Shown: positions 1 through 13,390, numbered from the stretch's first letter. The stretch: 64,000 bases of DNA from Galbula dea (GCA_013399015.1 VWZX01002966.1:248001-312000); one strand, 5' to 3'. The notes: generated from the sequence alone by a model not told the origin. A program made the numbers and translations.

Positions 1-162
1 TTTGATGTGTAAATCTACATATTTTTTCTGAAGAATGTTTGTAAGATACCATCAACAGGATTGCTGGTTCTTTTTAGCCACAAGCAAGAAAAACAGAGCA
101 CATTTTCCTTGAGTGTATATCAGTAATGTTGTGTATAACTTATAGCAATGTATCTCAGTAAC

Positions 163-433
163 AACTGATAGGACAAGAGGGAATGGCCTCAAATTGCACC
201 AAGGAAGGTTTAGATTAAATATAAGGAGAAATTTCTTTACCAAAAGGGTGGTCAAGCATTGGAACAGGCTGCTCAGGGAAGTGGTTGAGCCATCATCCTT
301 GAAAGTATTTAAAAGATGTGTACATGTGGCACTTAGAGACATGGTTTAGTGGTGAACTTAGCAGTGTTAGGTTAACAGTTGTTAACTCAATGATCTTAAA
401 GGTCTTTTCCAACTTAAGCGATTCTATGATTCT
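163..433 (+). mobile_element. CR1 LINE, 3' fragment (sense to EPHA3)
   Basis: The sequence aligns by eye with the CR1 3' end. It starts with a TAGGACAAGAGGGAATGG-type segment, followed by the AAGGAGAAATTTCTTTAC block. GGAACAGGCTGCTCAGGGAAGTGGTTGAG and TTGAAAGTATTTAAAAG follow in order. It ends AATGATCTTAAAGGTC...TTCTATGATTCT, the CR1 tail octamers. It is about 270 bases, 5'-truncated as is usual, and moderately diverged, with an odd middle part around 310-380. The minus-strand open frame across it is incidental. Confidence 0.85.
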
Positions 434-1410
434 AGCTCATCCTAGGGGACTGCTAGTAATACTGCTCCTTGCAGGTAGTCAGTGAACTACTTGCAATATG
501 CTGAGGACATTTCCAGTTTAACTGGGTGGAGGTATACCAAATATTTTGTTTTTAAGGAGATGGTTTTATTTGGCTTAAGGAATCTTTTTTTTAAGAACAC
601 GTTTCTAGGTTTCATAAACATAGATAGGTGTGAAAGAATTTCACATCTTACTGCAACAAATTATAGGAAATAAAAATCGTGTGTGTAAGAATAATGAAAA
701 GTATGTAAAACCCTCTATGTTAAGAGGAGACATAATTACAATAATAATGCTTTCTGTAGGTGTGATTCATGAAAGCCTATTTTAAATAACAATGCTATTT
801 AAAGATATTATTCTTCAGCTTAGGTCTTGCGGTCCCATTAGGAAAGGGCTGCCAGGTCTGCCTGTATAAATCCAAGTTATCTCCTGCTTTTTAATGGCAC
901 ATGCTTTATACAGTCAGAATAAGATTTGCAATCCCAAAGTTACTTGAAATGCCAGCATGAGTCTGTACACAGCTGAGCTAAAATCTATTTTGTTAACGTT
1001 TTGTATTCCTGTGCCACTTGAGAAGATATTTTAATTGCTGTGCATGTAGGGATTTGTGCATTGCTTTTGCATGTGCATTACTAATTCTGTCTATATTCTG
1101 TATAACTAACTATTAGTAAGTTTGCTACTCAGCTGTATTCATAGCAGACTACTGTCTCTTGGGGTGGGGGGGAGTGCCAGCTGCCTATCACATTTAAGTA
1201 TGAGAGAGTGAGCTCTGAATATTCCCAGCTGAAGTCAATAAAAGCCTCAGGGATGCAACACCCTTTCTAGATAGCATCAAGACAGAAGTTGAGAAAACTG
1301 CTCTGAAACTATTTGTATCCATTTTAATGGGTAAAGTAAAAGCTGTAAAGGTAATAATTTATTTTCTTTAACATTCTGTAGGGTGACAGAAGCACAAGAA
1401 GGTTATAAGG

Positions 1411-1468
1411 TTTGTTGGGGTTTTGTTGGGTTTAGGGGTTTTTTGTTTGGTTTTTTTGGTTCTTTTTT
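1411..1468 (+). repeat. G/T-rich low-complexity tract
   Basis: Runs of TTTGTTGGGG, TTTTGTTGGG and TTTAGGGG make about 58 bases almost free of A and C on the transcribed-sense strand. Confidence 0.8.
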
Positions 1469-4115
1469 ATACCAAAACAATATACTGTAATAGCAAATTA
1501 GCAAATGTTCATATTTTTTAATGATAGCTATTAAATCACACTCAGAAGCATTAGTTTATGTACAGTCAGTAAAGAGCCTGTGGAGTATTTGCTGGATCAC
1601 TCTCGGTACAGGTAATGCATGATAAATAGGTTATATGACCTTTTCTTTATTAACCAAATTATTTTTGACAGGTTGCCCTTAGCAATGATCTTGCCATACT
1701 AAGCAGATCTTCTGAAGCAATTCCTAATAACAATAGTTGTCACAATATCTGTAGCAGGACCATTTGGTATGAGAAGTTCTCAGGTTGGGGAGGGTCTGGC
1801 TTGCCAATGGGACAGCCCACCAGCAGCGTGGAGGAGGTGCAATCACCACTGATAAGACTGCAGTCCTTTACTCTAGTGCAGTTATTCCTCTGCTTCTCAC
1901 TGATTTGTGTTCTATGTTTTCCTGCCACTACGCTGGTCTGCTGGACACGCTGTAGGCAGTAGTCTTAATAACCAGCACACATGTTCTACTTAGTTTACTA
2001 ATAATTTACAGCAATTTGTAGCCTGTTAATATAATAAATTTCGGCAACACTGTTGACACAAGTTGTTATCGTGTATAAACGGTTGTGCTTTGATAAATGA
2101 ATGCAGAATGTTCTTTTAAAAGTGCACTGAGTTGCTTCAGAACATGTGCTTCTTATTATGGACACATTTCCAAATGAACAAGAGTGAAACCCTGCACTTG
2201 GGGCTTTCTGAGTATGGGTGAGCAAGGGAGGAAGATACTCTTTTAATAATTTGAAAGACATATCTTCTTACTTTAATTTCAGCCTTCTGATGTCTCATAA
2301 AGTTGACTGAATTTATACAGAAACCAGGCAAGTGTCTCCTGGTTTCAAAATACATGGATTTATTCATAGAAGGTTTTCTGTAGCACTATCAGTGAGCTGC
2401 TCTTTAGTTGAAAAATCCAGCAGCATTTTCTGTGCATTAACAGAAACGCTTTTGGGTTAATGTTACAGACACAACAGTGTAAGTTAGGTACTTTTTCTTG
2501 CGCTGCATATTTCTTGCAGTTTGCTCCTACTTAGTGGATGACAGAGTCGATTACCCATTAGTGTAGCTCTCACATCATTTGCACAGAATTTGAAAAGAAG
2601 TTATTTTAACCCATTTATGCGTGCAAAAAGGACAAAGGATTTTCTTCTTATTGTATTAAGCTAATTCTTTGGGATTAATATTTCTCTTCTATGAATTTCT
2701 CTTTGGTGGAAGCTGTATTTTCTGAAAAACAAACAAAAAAGGAGTTGTTACAGTTTACTTTTCTTTTTTTTAATGGCTTTCTTAATTATACCAAGTACCT
2801 CTTTCAAGCCTTACACTATTCAGTTTTAAAAGCTAAAATATCACCATTCCTACTGTGCAATATGTAGGCCATTATCATGTTTTTATGACTATATACCTTC
2901 CTGTATTATATTTGAAATAATGATTAATCCTCTTAAATAACTTCATGCTCTTACCCACCTTTCTCTGTACCACAAAGAGAAAGCAAAGAAAGCTTTAGAA
3001 AATATTATGAAATAATAAAATCAGTATGTTGGTAAAATATTAGCAGAGCAGTGACCTTTATTTGGGAACTTCACCATCGTCACATTAATTTTTGTGTTAG
3101 TTTCACTCCAGCACTTTAGAGGTGCATAAAAAATCTTGGTTATGTTACAAATTACCTTAGGGTAGAAAGAGTGGTTTCCCAAACTGATCTGAACCTACAC
3201 ACACAAGTTTTGAAAGATCCTAGAATTTTTTCAAGGATGCAGGGCTGTTTCTTTAGAGCATGCTGCTGCCCCATCGACTGGCATGTTCAGCTCCCAGCTG
3301 AGCTGTGCTTGGCATGACTGGAGGTTTGTATTGTCAGTGATCCCATCACAGAGGGAGGCAGGAGCTCCTGGAAAGAGAGCTGACCCCAGCAGAGGAAGGT
3401 ACCTATGTTACAGCTCAGCTTTTCTTTCCAGTGTCCTGTATCACTTTTATTCTGTACTTTCCCTTCCATCTCTATCCCCACCCTAAAATTTTCCTCAGCT
3501 TATGCTAGGAAAATACTGAAACTCTACAATTTAAATGCATTGTAAAAACCCTCCTGAGGGAGAGCTTTTTTGCTATTGCCTCCATGTATGCTGTTTAATC
3601 TCTACCTTAACATGGTATCTGAGGAACATACTGACCATACCTATGCAGTAGAGGACTGCTCCACAATCTTTTCACCTCTGTTAGGCCGTCCAGAGCACCT
3701 CTGAAACTACAACTCCCTCTGCAGCAAGTGCCCAGTTCCCTTCTAGAGGGAAGCTGGTGGAAAATGCATGCACTTATTCAAACATTACATAAACTCAACA
3801 AATATGTGAAGGATTGTAGCCAACAGTGCCAGATAAGACCAAATGCTGAAAATGCAGGATGTTTCACTTTGTTTCTTGGGACTTCAGATGCTAAAAATCG
3901 TATCAGTTTATGCTGAAATGACTCTATTTCTGTTAATGTCAGTGGAATCACAATTATGTTGTGGACAGAGATGAGTTTGCCCATGCATCTTTTACTTTCT
4001 TTCTAAAAGTAAAAATATCCTTGGATTTCAAAGATTTGGGCACATTTCTGAAATGCCTGGTTTTAGTGATCATTGTGTTCATTTCAAATGCCTGACCCCT
4101 GTAATATATTTGCAG

Positions 4116-4177
4116 GTAAACCAGTAATGATTGTTACTGAATATATGGAAAATGGTTCTTTGGACAGTTTCCTACGG
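4116..4177 (+). CDS. EPHA3: EPHA3 coding exon (probable exon 12): kinase hinge region
   Basis: This is a 62-base exon flanked by TTTGCAG and GTAAGT. The first two bases finish a codon begun in the unseen upstream exon. The next 20 codons read KPVMIVTEYMENGSLDSFLR. This is the strand and hinge linking the kinase lobes: the Thr codon at 4136-4138 is the gatekeeper position, followed by Glu-Tyr-Met of the hinge that contacts ATP. The Tyr at 4142-4144 corresponds to a conserved EphA tyrosine in this segment. The exon ends on a complete Arg codon (phase 0) and joins the Lys-His-Asp start of the exon at 6445. The exon size matches the small hinge exon of Eph genes. It is too short to show up as an open reading frame. 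Confidence 0.93.
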
Positions 4178-5202
4178 GTAAGTGCAATAGTGCAGGACTG
4201 ACTCTTGTTCTGAACTTGTTCTGAATTTACTGCCAGTCTTCTCTGATTAATTAGCAGTTCTTGTTGCTTGATACTTCATTATTTCCTTTTGGGTTTGTGT
4301 GCATTGTGATGTGCTCAGAAAGCCAAGTAGGGATCTGCTAGTCTATTTTGACTGCTTGCAGTAAGTATTATTCCAAAATGAAGAACACTTTTGTTTTATT
4401 AGCATGTCACATCACTAAAACCAAACTAACCGACATTTCTGGCACACAAAAATGAAATAGTTTTACTGAGAGCTGAACTACTACTTAATGCAGTTATGCT
4501 TACTGGTTGGCAGCCTGTATGTCTTGCCAAGTGATTTCCAAAGTGAATGGATTTGTGGAAATTTTATCAGTAAACTGATAATACTGAGCCAAGAGCCATT
4601 TCCCTAAATGTGAAAAGTTTACTGAATAACCCCATACCTCAGGGTGTTTGAAATGTTTTGCTAGCAAACTTTATTGGCCTGTTTTCTTTCCCCAACCTTA
4701 GACATACTAATACTGTTGTTGATTTATCTTTGTTTTCTGTCAAAGTTGGTAGTGAGCCTAAAAAAATGTGAACACTCCCTGTGTCACCAAGATTTACTTG
4801 TGGCAAAAACAAGAAGTGTAGCAGAAATGAAATCCCATCTGAGGTGAAACACTAGTTTAATTTTAATTTGTTAGGGCAAATGCAGCTGTGGCTGGGAGAC
4901 TGCTTTGGTTCTGCCACGGTTGAACGACGTTATCCCCCAAATTCATAACACTGAACGAGATGTTTAACCCCAAAAGGGGATATATTGTCAACCTTAGTTT
5001 CAGTATGTATTATATATGTTATGATGTTCACTGGAGCATGTAAAATACATATAAATAAAGTGTCAGTATAGCTGAATGAAATATATCTGTACTGAACAAT
5101 ATATATTTTGTTTAGGCTGAAAATCCTTGAAGAAAACTCTGAGGAAAGGAGAATGATTTCTGACTGTATAAAACAGTTGTTCAGCTTGTTCATTTGTGTC
5201 AG

Positions 5203-5260
5203 TGTGATTTTGTTGTTGGGTTTGTTTATTGTGGTTTAGTTTTATTTTTTTTACTACTGT
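5203..5260 (+). repeat. G/T-rich low-complexity tract
   Basis: TTTTGTTGTTGGG, TTTGTTTATTGTGGTTTAG and an uninterrupted T run form a T-dominated G/T tract inside an intron. Confidence 0.7.
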
Positions 5261-6000
5261 TGTGTGGAAACGTAGGTAAGAACCTTCTGACTCATAATAT
5301 CACAGGAAATTCAGGCCTTGCAACCTTTTTTATAAACATCTTTTAAAATGTTTGCTTTCCTCATTGCCATTGAAAGGCTATCTGAGCATCTCATACCTTT
5401 CATGCTTAGAAACCTTCTGATTTCTAGCTAAATCTTTTCCAGGGTCTATATAGATTCTTTTGTGTTGGCTCTAATTGAAGAACGTTTCACAGCAGGGAAC
5501 TGCTAAGAGTCTTTTATAATAGTGAGTTTCTTCATGAAAGGGAATTCTGAGAAGCTCTTTGAGCATCTACCATGCCGTATGTTCACCTAATGTTTACAGT
5601 GCTAATATTGCCTGTAAGTGTATTAATCAAAAATAAAATGAATGCAATCAGTCTTGCAGACAAATTCATGTGACCTCATCCCTCATGGCAGAGCCAGCTC
5701 CCATGGGTTTGATAAAATTCTGGAAGAAGCAGCAGGAAGGACTAGAGATCATGGTACATTCCCAGCGCTGTGGGATTCATACAAGAGCTGTGCTAGGACA
5801 TACTGTTGTCCTGTTGTCTGTGTATCCATACATCAGTATCAAAGCTAGATGTTAACAAACAGCATTCGTAAGAGCTGGGAGATTTAAAACATGTCTCTAG
5901 AAACAGACAACTAGTAATATATGCAACTGTTGGTTTCTAGGCTAAGTCACAGTGTGTTTAAGTGATTTTTGTGTTTCTGAAGTTGAAAATTTTGCAGAAT

Positions 6001-6038
6001 GAGTTTAAATGTAAACAGTGAGTTTAAATGTAAGCAGA
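6001..6038 (+). repeat. Two-copy 19-base tandem duplication
   Basis: GAGTTTAAATGTAAACAGT is directly followed by GAGTTTAAATGTAAGCAGA, 16 of 19 bases matching. It is a small local duplication inside an intron. Confidence 0.75.
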
Positions 6039-6444
6039 CTTTCATTAGTCCATTGGGTAAGGCTGGGATTTTCACTAACAATTCGTATGGCCTTTCAGGG
6101 AATTTGGACTTCTTGTTCCCTAATGATCTGATACTCCAGTCTGATGAACACACACAACTTAGATCTCTGTGCTGCTTTCACACAGGTCCCATCTAGGAAA
6201 TTAAAATTCTGATAACAGTAATGGGAAAAAAGGAATTTTTATCTGAATTGGAAAATCTGTCCCCTTCTCTCAGCTGGTTGGGAGATTATCCTCCACAGTT
6301 CAAAGTAGTTCCACATAAGACATTTAAATCACAACCCCTGACTCACGAGCTCTTCACTTGAGGAGCTTCCAGCACCTTTACCAAAAATTCTGTGCAAGGA
6401 GGAGCGTGAACAATCTCTGAAATGGCATTTCAAATGTTTTCCAG

Positions 6445-6654
6445 AAACATGACGCCCAGTTCACAGTCATCCAGCTAGTAGGCATGCTTCGAGGGATTGC
6501 GTCTGGCATGAAATACTTGTCAGATATGGGTTATGTCCATCGAGATCTAGCTGCTCGTAATATTCTCATCAACAGTAACTTGGTGTGCAAAGTCTCAGAT
6601 TTTGGTCTCTCTCGTGTACTGGAAGATGACCCAGAAGCTGCTTACACCACAAGG
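6445..6654 (+). CDS. EPHA3: EPHA3 coding exon (probable exon 13): catalytic and activation loops
   Basis: This is a 210-base, phase 0-0 exon (70 codons) between TTTTCCAG and GTGAGT. It encodes the core of the tyrosine kinase C-lobe. It begins [10 protein letters not shown], then helix E, then the catalytic loop HRDLAARN with the catalytic Asp at 6544-6546. The Mg-binding DFG follows, with its Asp at 6598-6600. Near the end is the activation-loop Tyr at 6643-6645 within AAYTTR, whose phosphorylation activates Eph kinases. The RAA pattern in the catalytic loop is typical of tyrosine rather than serine/threonine kinases. All catalytic residues are intact, so the gene looks functional. Unspliced read-through would add 14 codons before a stop. 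Confidence 0.96.
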
Positions 6655-9480
6655 GTGAGTTTCTGTGTTTGTTTATCCTTTTCAAATTCCTGTTGATTGT
6701 GATAAAGTTGGACTGAAATCTGAGGGAGCCCCTGAGGCTTATACTGTGTGTTGCAGAGGTCATCTGCTCTTGCATGCCCAGAGATGTTCCATAAACCATA
6801 AACTCATCAAAGATAATTTTTAATTCATGTCTCGGAGAAGATAAAAGGCAAAAAATATGGTTTCTGTTGGTAGATTATTTTTCTTAAAGTATGCAAAATT
6901 CATGACTCAGTTTCTTTCTGCTAGGTGTGTAAAGGAGTGAATACCACAATTAAGGCCTGAGTTGCTTTGGCACACAGTAATGTAAGGCTTCATGTGTGCT
7001 ATGAGCAGGTTTTGTTAAGCTGCTGGTTTAGATCTAAATACAAATGTAGAGATTTGCATCTCCCAATACAAAAAAAGCCATTTTAATTTTTTTCTTTTTT
7101 TTATCTTGTGTTTTCTAGTATGATGGGACATATATCTGATTGGAGCATACTTATATCACTGTTCTGCAAGGGTGTATCAGTTATACCTCCTGTTGTACCC
7201 CTTACTGGGTAACAACTTGAGTAAAAAAAAAAAAAAAGTCTTGCTTAACAATGCAATAAATGTAATGATGCTCCTGTAGTTTCTCCTTCTTATATCGTAT
7301 GTACAAAGTGGTACCTGTCTTTTGGTAATGCAGTGATAACAAGGAGGAGACTTACCTTTTCTAAATTGAGCTTTGCTGTATTTTTTGTTCTCACTGAATA
7401 ACACTTCTGGTTTTTTATGGAAACCTTGGAGGTATATATTTCACTTTGCATATGTAGATATTATACTGGGGTGCCTGGTCGTTCACTTTGATGTGATTGC
7501 AATTGGATTTTGTTAACTTTAGAAAAATTGGCATTAATATCCAGTATTTTAGTCAAGTATAATTTGCAGTGATGCCTAATAATCATCTCTCTGCTGTACA
7601 AACCAGATTAGAGTAGAATGTATCAGCAAAACCTTAACATGAGTTTTCTAGGGCTTTCTTCATTCCCTTATCACTGACAGGAGCAATCAATTATTGTGGT
7701 AGTTTGCATGTTATCTTATTCATTACTGAAATAACATGTGACAAATGAGTAAAGAAATCATAGCTGTTTTCTTACACATTATATATACATTATACACACA
7801 TATTTTTATAGTTGCTCATTTATCAATCATACCTTCATAACTTACCAGACATAAAGAGTCTAGTCTTTACTTGACCTTTTAGTGCTTTCTTTGACCTCTG
7901 ATAAGTTTTGGCATGTTGTTGGAAATGTGCAATGTATACCACTTTAGAAAACTATCTGCAGATATCTTTCATGGTTAATATAAAGAGACGTTGGTAGGAG
8001 AAGGCAGAAATGCTTACTATTAAGTAAATATTAATAAAATGCAAGAATTCCTAAAGAGCAAATTGTCTTTAGTTCATCCAGAGGTGTATTAACTTGTCAG
8101 ATATGTTTTTCTGCCCTCTTTTTAAAAATTCCTGTGAAAGTAATGGGTGTTACTGTCCTCAAGGTAAGCAGTTCTAGATGTAGTATTTCTCTAGGCTCAT
8201 ATTTAACCTTCCTCACCCACAATGTACGCTTGCAAGCTAAGGCAATTACTCTGTGTCCTGCCAATGCTGCCCATGGGCAGATGATTGATCTGCTCTTTAA
8301 AGCAGCAGCTTACATGCATAGACATTGCTATCCTCTTCACACACATCCCTCCATTCTGTTTTTTCTAAGCAATTTTTTCAAACTTAACTATTCTTGCTGA
8401 TTCTTTCAGATTTTTTTCAACTTAACATCATTTTCCTTAAATGTGATGCCCGACATAGTATGCTAAACCCCAGCAGCAAGCACGACATATTTCTCTCATG
8501 CTTTTCACACATGCTCTTTCTGTTAATATCTCCATGGGTAAGAAGTCTCTATTTCTCCTCTTAGCCCCAACACAGCTTTACCACGTGGCTGGCACATGTT
8601 CTGACTCGTACCTCTGCCAAGCTTCAGATTTCAGTTCTCTTATTCCAAAATTAATCTGTGCATGCAAACTAATCTATAATTTTGTAATGGCATTTTGTGT
8701 ACTTGCTTTAAGAGCTGAAGACACCTTTGAGTCCTAGTTAACTCAGATGAAAATGGTGTGTAGTAAGGAAAAATTAGCTCTTCATCAAACTGTGTAGCAC
8801 AGATCTTTATAAAGGAAACACACTTCCCTGAAAATGGGGAATACATCAGAGACTTAAATCTGCAAGTGGCTAGGGTAAACCAGGGTGCACAGGGTGTAAG
8901 TGTCTCCAGCCAGCATTACATGTGAACTTCCTATGGCCAACTGCAGTGTTGAATTTATTTTTTTTTTTTAATTCCTTTCCTTCTGCCACCTATTTTCTAA
9001 AGTTGCTGGCCTATTTACATTTAGATTGTGAAATCATATGGAAAAAAACTATTTTGCAAAGTGCAGTCGTGTGTTCAGTAAACTCCATCTGGCATTTATG
9101 ATGTATATGCAAACTGGTGTAGGAAGATGCTCTGATAATTAAAACCTTCAAATACAACCTAGGACAAATCTAATTTCCTTCAAAAGTAGTCGCTGAATAT
9201 TCCTCTGCCACATCTTAACACTGAGAGAAGGACAAGGCTATTTGCTACTCAGCTTTTTGCTCAGGTTTTCTTTGAAGCGAGTCTCATATGTGTGTCCAGC
9301 TAGAACATCCCTGGAGAGTATGTTTGATCTCCATCTTAAACAGCTCAGGACCACGAGTGTGACAAAGAGCTCCAGTCCACTGGCAGAAAGCTGGGCAGTT
9401 CATGTTTCCTGCTGCTTAGCCATATCACAAAACACAAGACCACTTCCTAGGCTTCTCCTAGTGCATTTTTCAAGCACTAA

Positions 9481-10118
9481 TCATAGACTCATAGAATAGT
9501 TTGAGCTGGAAAGAACCTTTAAAGGTCATCTAGTCCAACCACCCTACAGTGAGCAGGAACATCTTGAACTAGGTCAGATTGCTCAAAGCTCTGTCCAGCC
9601 TGACTTTGAATGAGGCATCCACCGCCTATCTGGGCAACCTGTTCCAGTGTTTCATAACCCTCACTGAAAAAAATTTCTTCCTTGCATCTAGTCTGAATCT
9701 ACCCTCTTTTAGTTTAAAACCATTATGCCTTGTCCTATTAAAACAGTCCTTACTAAAAAGGTTGTCTTATAGGCCCATTTTAAGAAAGGGCCTTACCGAG
9801 AGGCTGCAATAAGGTCTTCCCAGAGCCTTCTCTTCTCCAGGTTGAACAACCCAAACTCTCTCAGCCTTTCCTCACAGGAGAGGTGTTCCATCCCTCTGAT
9901 CATTTTTGTGGCCCTCCTCTGGACTTGCTCTAACAGGTCCATGTCTATCCTGTGCTGAGGACTCCAGAGCTGGACGCTGTACTCCAGGTGTGGTCTCACC
10001 ACAGCAAAGTAGGGTAGGAGAATTGCCTCCCTCAACCTGCTAGTCAAACCTACCCCATTTGGTTTCTGGGCTGGGAGCACACACTGCTGGCTCATGTCCA
10101 GCTTTTAATCCATAAGTA
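9481..10118 (-). mobile_element. CR1 LINE, 5'-truncated copy with reverse-transcriptase remnant
   Basis: The element is inverted: its 3' tail is at 9481 (TCATAGACTCATAGAATAG). The 3' UTR follows up to about 9790 and the reverse-transcriptase C-terminal coding region lies at about 9793-10060. The open frame on the minus strand shows VRPHLEYSVQLWSP, QRRATKMIRGMEH and ERLREFGLFNLEKRRLWEDL, the standard end of CR1 ORF2. Beyond 10050 the usual path is shortened, and the text jumps to the GGGCTGGGAGCACACACTGC segment known from further 5' in CR1, which suggests a small internal deletion. It sits antisense in an EPHA3 intron and is a non-functional fragment. Confidence 0.92.
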
Positions 10119-13100
10119 CCCTCCATATGATAAAATCAAAACAAAAACTGTGCCACTTTTTAAAATAATGGCATCATCCCAAACAATTTCATGCCTTTGC
10201 AACTAAAGGATGGCAACTACTCAGTAAGATCTTTGGAAAAAACAACAAAATCCAAATTGTAACTGCAATTCCAAACATTCAAACAGTAAAGAGTACGTAT
10301 TATATTAATGGGTAGAGACTTTTGCCTCCCCTCTACCTTTTCCTACTCCCACTTCTCCATTTAATGGTGCTAAAAATAAGAAGTTAGGTGAAGAGATAGA
10401 TGTTTTATCTATTAAGCCTCTTCTTTTACTCCTATTTTCTGCCTGTAAATGTCAAAGCCTGAGAATGATTCCATTGCTTTAATTCATTACTGCAATTCAG
10501 GTTTGGTCTACCCCAAAGAAGCCCATTCAGCATTTCAGGGTGAAATTTTATGTTGTTCTGTTCTCAGAAGCTGTGTCTGAAGCTTTGCATAAGTAATATG
10601 AACATGTATCCTTTTATATATCAATAATTTATGTACCTCTCTATATATTGATGCATAATCTGTGATATTTGTGCTATTGTACAAGAGCTCTGAATGGTAG
10701 TGGAAAGAACATAAGGGGATATGTGAAACAGAGGGAATCAGCAGTTGCAGGAAAACTTTGTTACCTGACAGGGTCATTTTTTACCTCCTGAATTATTGTC
10801 ACTGACTTGATATCACAAAAGCCCTGCGGCAACCTCTGGTCTGCCAGCTTACAGAAGCAGAAGCCAGCATGTGAATCAGGCTGACTGAGTCTTTGGAATT
10901 TTTTTTACTGAGCCTTTGTGCCAGAGGGGATTTACTGTAATTATCTACATTCTCTCTACCTATTCACTTTTAACTGAAAGGCCAAGACTGTATTAAAATT
11001 GTCATTGTCAAAATTATCTTTTTATTCTTATTATTTTTAGATAGCTTTATGACAAGAGGGTGGACTAATAGACACATGATGAACTGGAAGTAAATTTTAA
11101 GCCATCGCACATGTGGAGGGACTGTAATTAGGTCTCTCAAAGGCATAATATTTGGGTAATCAGTAGATGAGCTTTGACTGTTTAAGTGCATAGCTGGATA
11201 TATCACTGGTGTTTGTGGCATTTCAGTGTAAAACACTGTCCAGTTGTTATATTTGCATGGGTAACTTCTCACTAAATCTATCACTTCAAAAAATACTGTG
11301 CTTTGATGGCAAGTATTCTGGTAGCCTGTGCCCCCAGGTAACAGTGCCAGAGCAGGGAGGGCACGGCAAGGCTCTGCTCCATTGTGTGCCACAGGGAAAG
11401 TCATCAGGTCTTTTCTGTTTTGCACACATTATTGCAACTGGTGCTTGACACCAATTGGTCATGATAGTTCATTCCCTATACATGCAAAACATGGTAATAC
11501 AGTCTGAGTGTAGTGAAGAGTACAGTAAAAGTGGAAAAAAATCCCCACAAATTCTATTGCCTGATAAACACAAGAGAGAGAAACAGTGTTCTGTTTGCAT
11601 TTTCCACTCAAGAAGAAGTTAATTTCAAGATGAAATATTTATTAGTAAGAGATGAACAAGCAGCATCAAGTAATTTTCAGATGCTTTCAGATGCTTAAGA
11701 GGGTAAGTCAGACTCATCTCCCTCACATGAAGCCATCTTGTTCTCTACCAGTTAGATATCTCCAGAACTAGCCTAAGTCCTCATGTAATTAATTAATGTC
11801 AGGCATTTACCTTCAGATTTTTGTGCAAAGTTCTTCTAGTAATTCTGGTAGGATCCATTTTTCTTGATTCTCCTCTCCACAGGCCTGTGGCTTAGGTGCC
11901 TGTGGCAGTCACCCTGTACCAGATTATAAATCAGAATATTGTAATGGGTTATGAAGGCCTGGAAACAGCTGATTTGTGCTTGAGTGCAGGCATGCTAGAA
12001 ATAAATTGAGGACTTCATTGACTTTAGATGAATTATGCTGAACAGCCAGATACTGTAGGAGTCACAGCTTTAGCTAGAGCAGATAAAACTTTTGGTTACT
12101 GCTGGGTTACTAATTTCAAACCCCAAGAGTGGTTCTCTGACCTAGACTGCCTGGGATTTTGAACTGCAATAACAAAGTCCTACAATTTCTAGTACTAATG
12201 CTTTCTTGCTACTCAAATCCAGGCAGCTTATTTGGCTTCATGATTAGCATGCCCTTAGAGGGACACCATGACAAAACTATATGAAATTTGTATTTCTCTT
12301 CAGAAAATAAAATTATTACCAGTTGCTAGTGATGCATGCACATGTAGATTTCTCTTTATAAGCTTGTATCAAATAAATTTGGTCAAATCTTTATCCTAGG
12401 TATATCTGTAAGGATTTTTCATTTAACAAGTTTGTCTTAAATGCTCGGTCCCAATAGTATTAATTTTGAAGTGTAGGAGCCCAGTAATACCAGCCAAGAA
12501 TATTAGAATTTCAGATTTTCCAGTGGAGGGTAACCAACAGAGATAACAGATAAAGAAAATTAAATTACATGAAAGACTAACGGACATACAATGCATAATT
12601 AAAACAAAACAACAACAAAAACCGTAAACAAGTAGGGTTTCATAGCATTTTGTCATAAGAGTTTACAGAGCAAGTATCATTTTAAATATTGGGAGGCAGG
12701 GGAAAGGGGATAAAAAAAACAAGAGATAAGTTAAAGAAACAAGTATGGGAGCTTAGTTTTCCCATCTCTAATTCTGTGGTCCAGGAGAAAGCATTTGGTG
12801 TAATTTATGTGAAAACAAATTATGTAAGATATCTTTGATCTGGCAAAGGATATTGCAGAGAATATCTGATTTCTGGCAAAGCAGATAATTGAAGAGGTGA
12901 TATGTGTTCTAATGAGATGTGTATTTCTCAAAAATGCTGGAGAGAGGTGAAAATGGATTTGTTTTAATTCTGTGTGATTATGGTTTTGTAATTTCAAAAT
13001 AGACTTTTTGAATTACAGGAAGCCTTATAAGTTTCAAAGGTAATAGCAATAGAAAGCCATGCATTTAGTCTGGAATGACTTTTCAGGTTTTCTGCATATA

Positions 13101-13350
13101 TTGGTATTAGGACATCTGCTAAAATGTGAATGTTGCATAATCCCTTGAGAGGAATTTGGTTTGTGTTAAAATGCTTATTTGTCTAAAAAATACTTAACAG
13201 AACTTTGTTTGTAGGTTGTTCTTGCTCTTAAATTATTGAAAAAATGAGTCAACAAAGTTTCCCTTTAAATACAAAGATAAAATTGACATTTTTATGACAA
13301 ATTGGGGAGCAGAATAGCAAAATTGTAGTTTTACACTCTATTCAGTGGCA

Positions 13351-13390
13351 GTTGGTTTTTTTTGTTGGTTGGTTGTTTTGGTTTTGTTTA
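13351..13390 (+). repeat. GGTT/TTTG-type low-complexity tract
   Basis: GTTGG, T8, GTTGGTTGGTTG and TTTTGGTTTTG make a 40-base stretch of G and T only, apart from its edges. Confidence 0.8.

Larger units (their letters stand above)
1..4115 (+). other. EPHA3 intron upstream of the first visible exon (partial)
   Basis: This is AT-rich, non-coding sequence ending in the TTTGCAG acceptor at 4115. It holds a sense CR1 tail (163-433) and a G/T-rich tract (1411-1468). I looked for the preceding kinase N-lobe exon (Gly-loop and VAIK lysine) and saw no frame encoding it, so that exon lies outside the window. The short open frames here show no family and no splice support. Confidence 0.85.
4178..6444 (+). 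other. EPHA3 intron between hinge and catalytic-loop exons
   Basis: This is a 2.27 kb intron with a GTAAGT donor and a TTTTCCAG acceptor. It contains a G/T-rich run at 5203-5260 and a 19-base tandem duplication at 6001-6038. No mobile element or RNA gene was recognised. Confidence 0.9.

Noticed and set aside
1740..2367. Short minus-strand open frames near the window start, considered as a missing EPHA3 upstream exon
   Set aside because: Wrong strand and no kinase N-lobe motifs; the preceding exon is outside the window.
10970..11425. 151-codon open frame on the minus strand within an EPHA3 intron
   Set aside because: No domain or family recognised; the C-terminal end is translated from AT-rich low-complexity DNA; the + strand is also open across part of it; no splice or poly(A) support.
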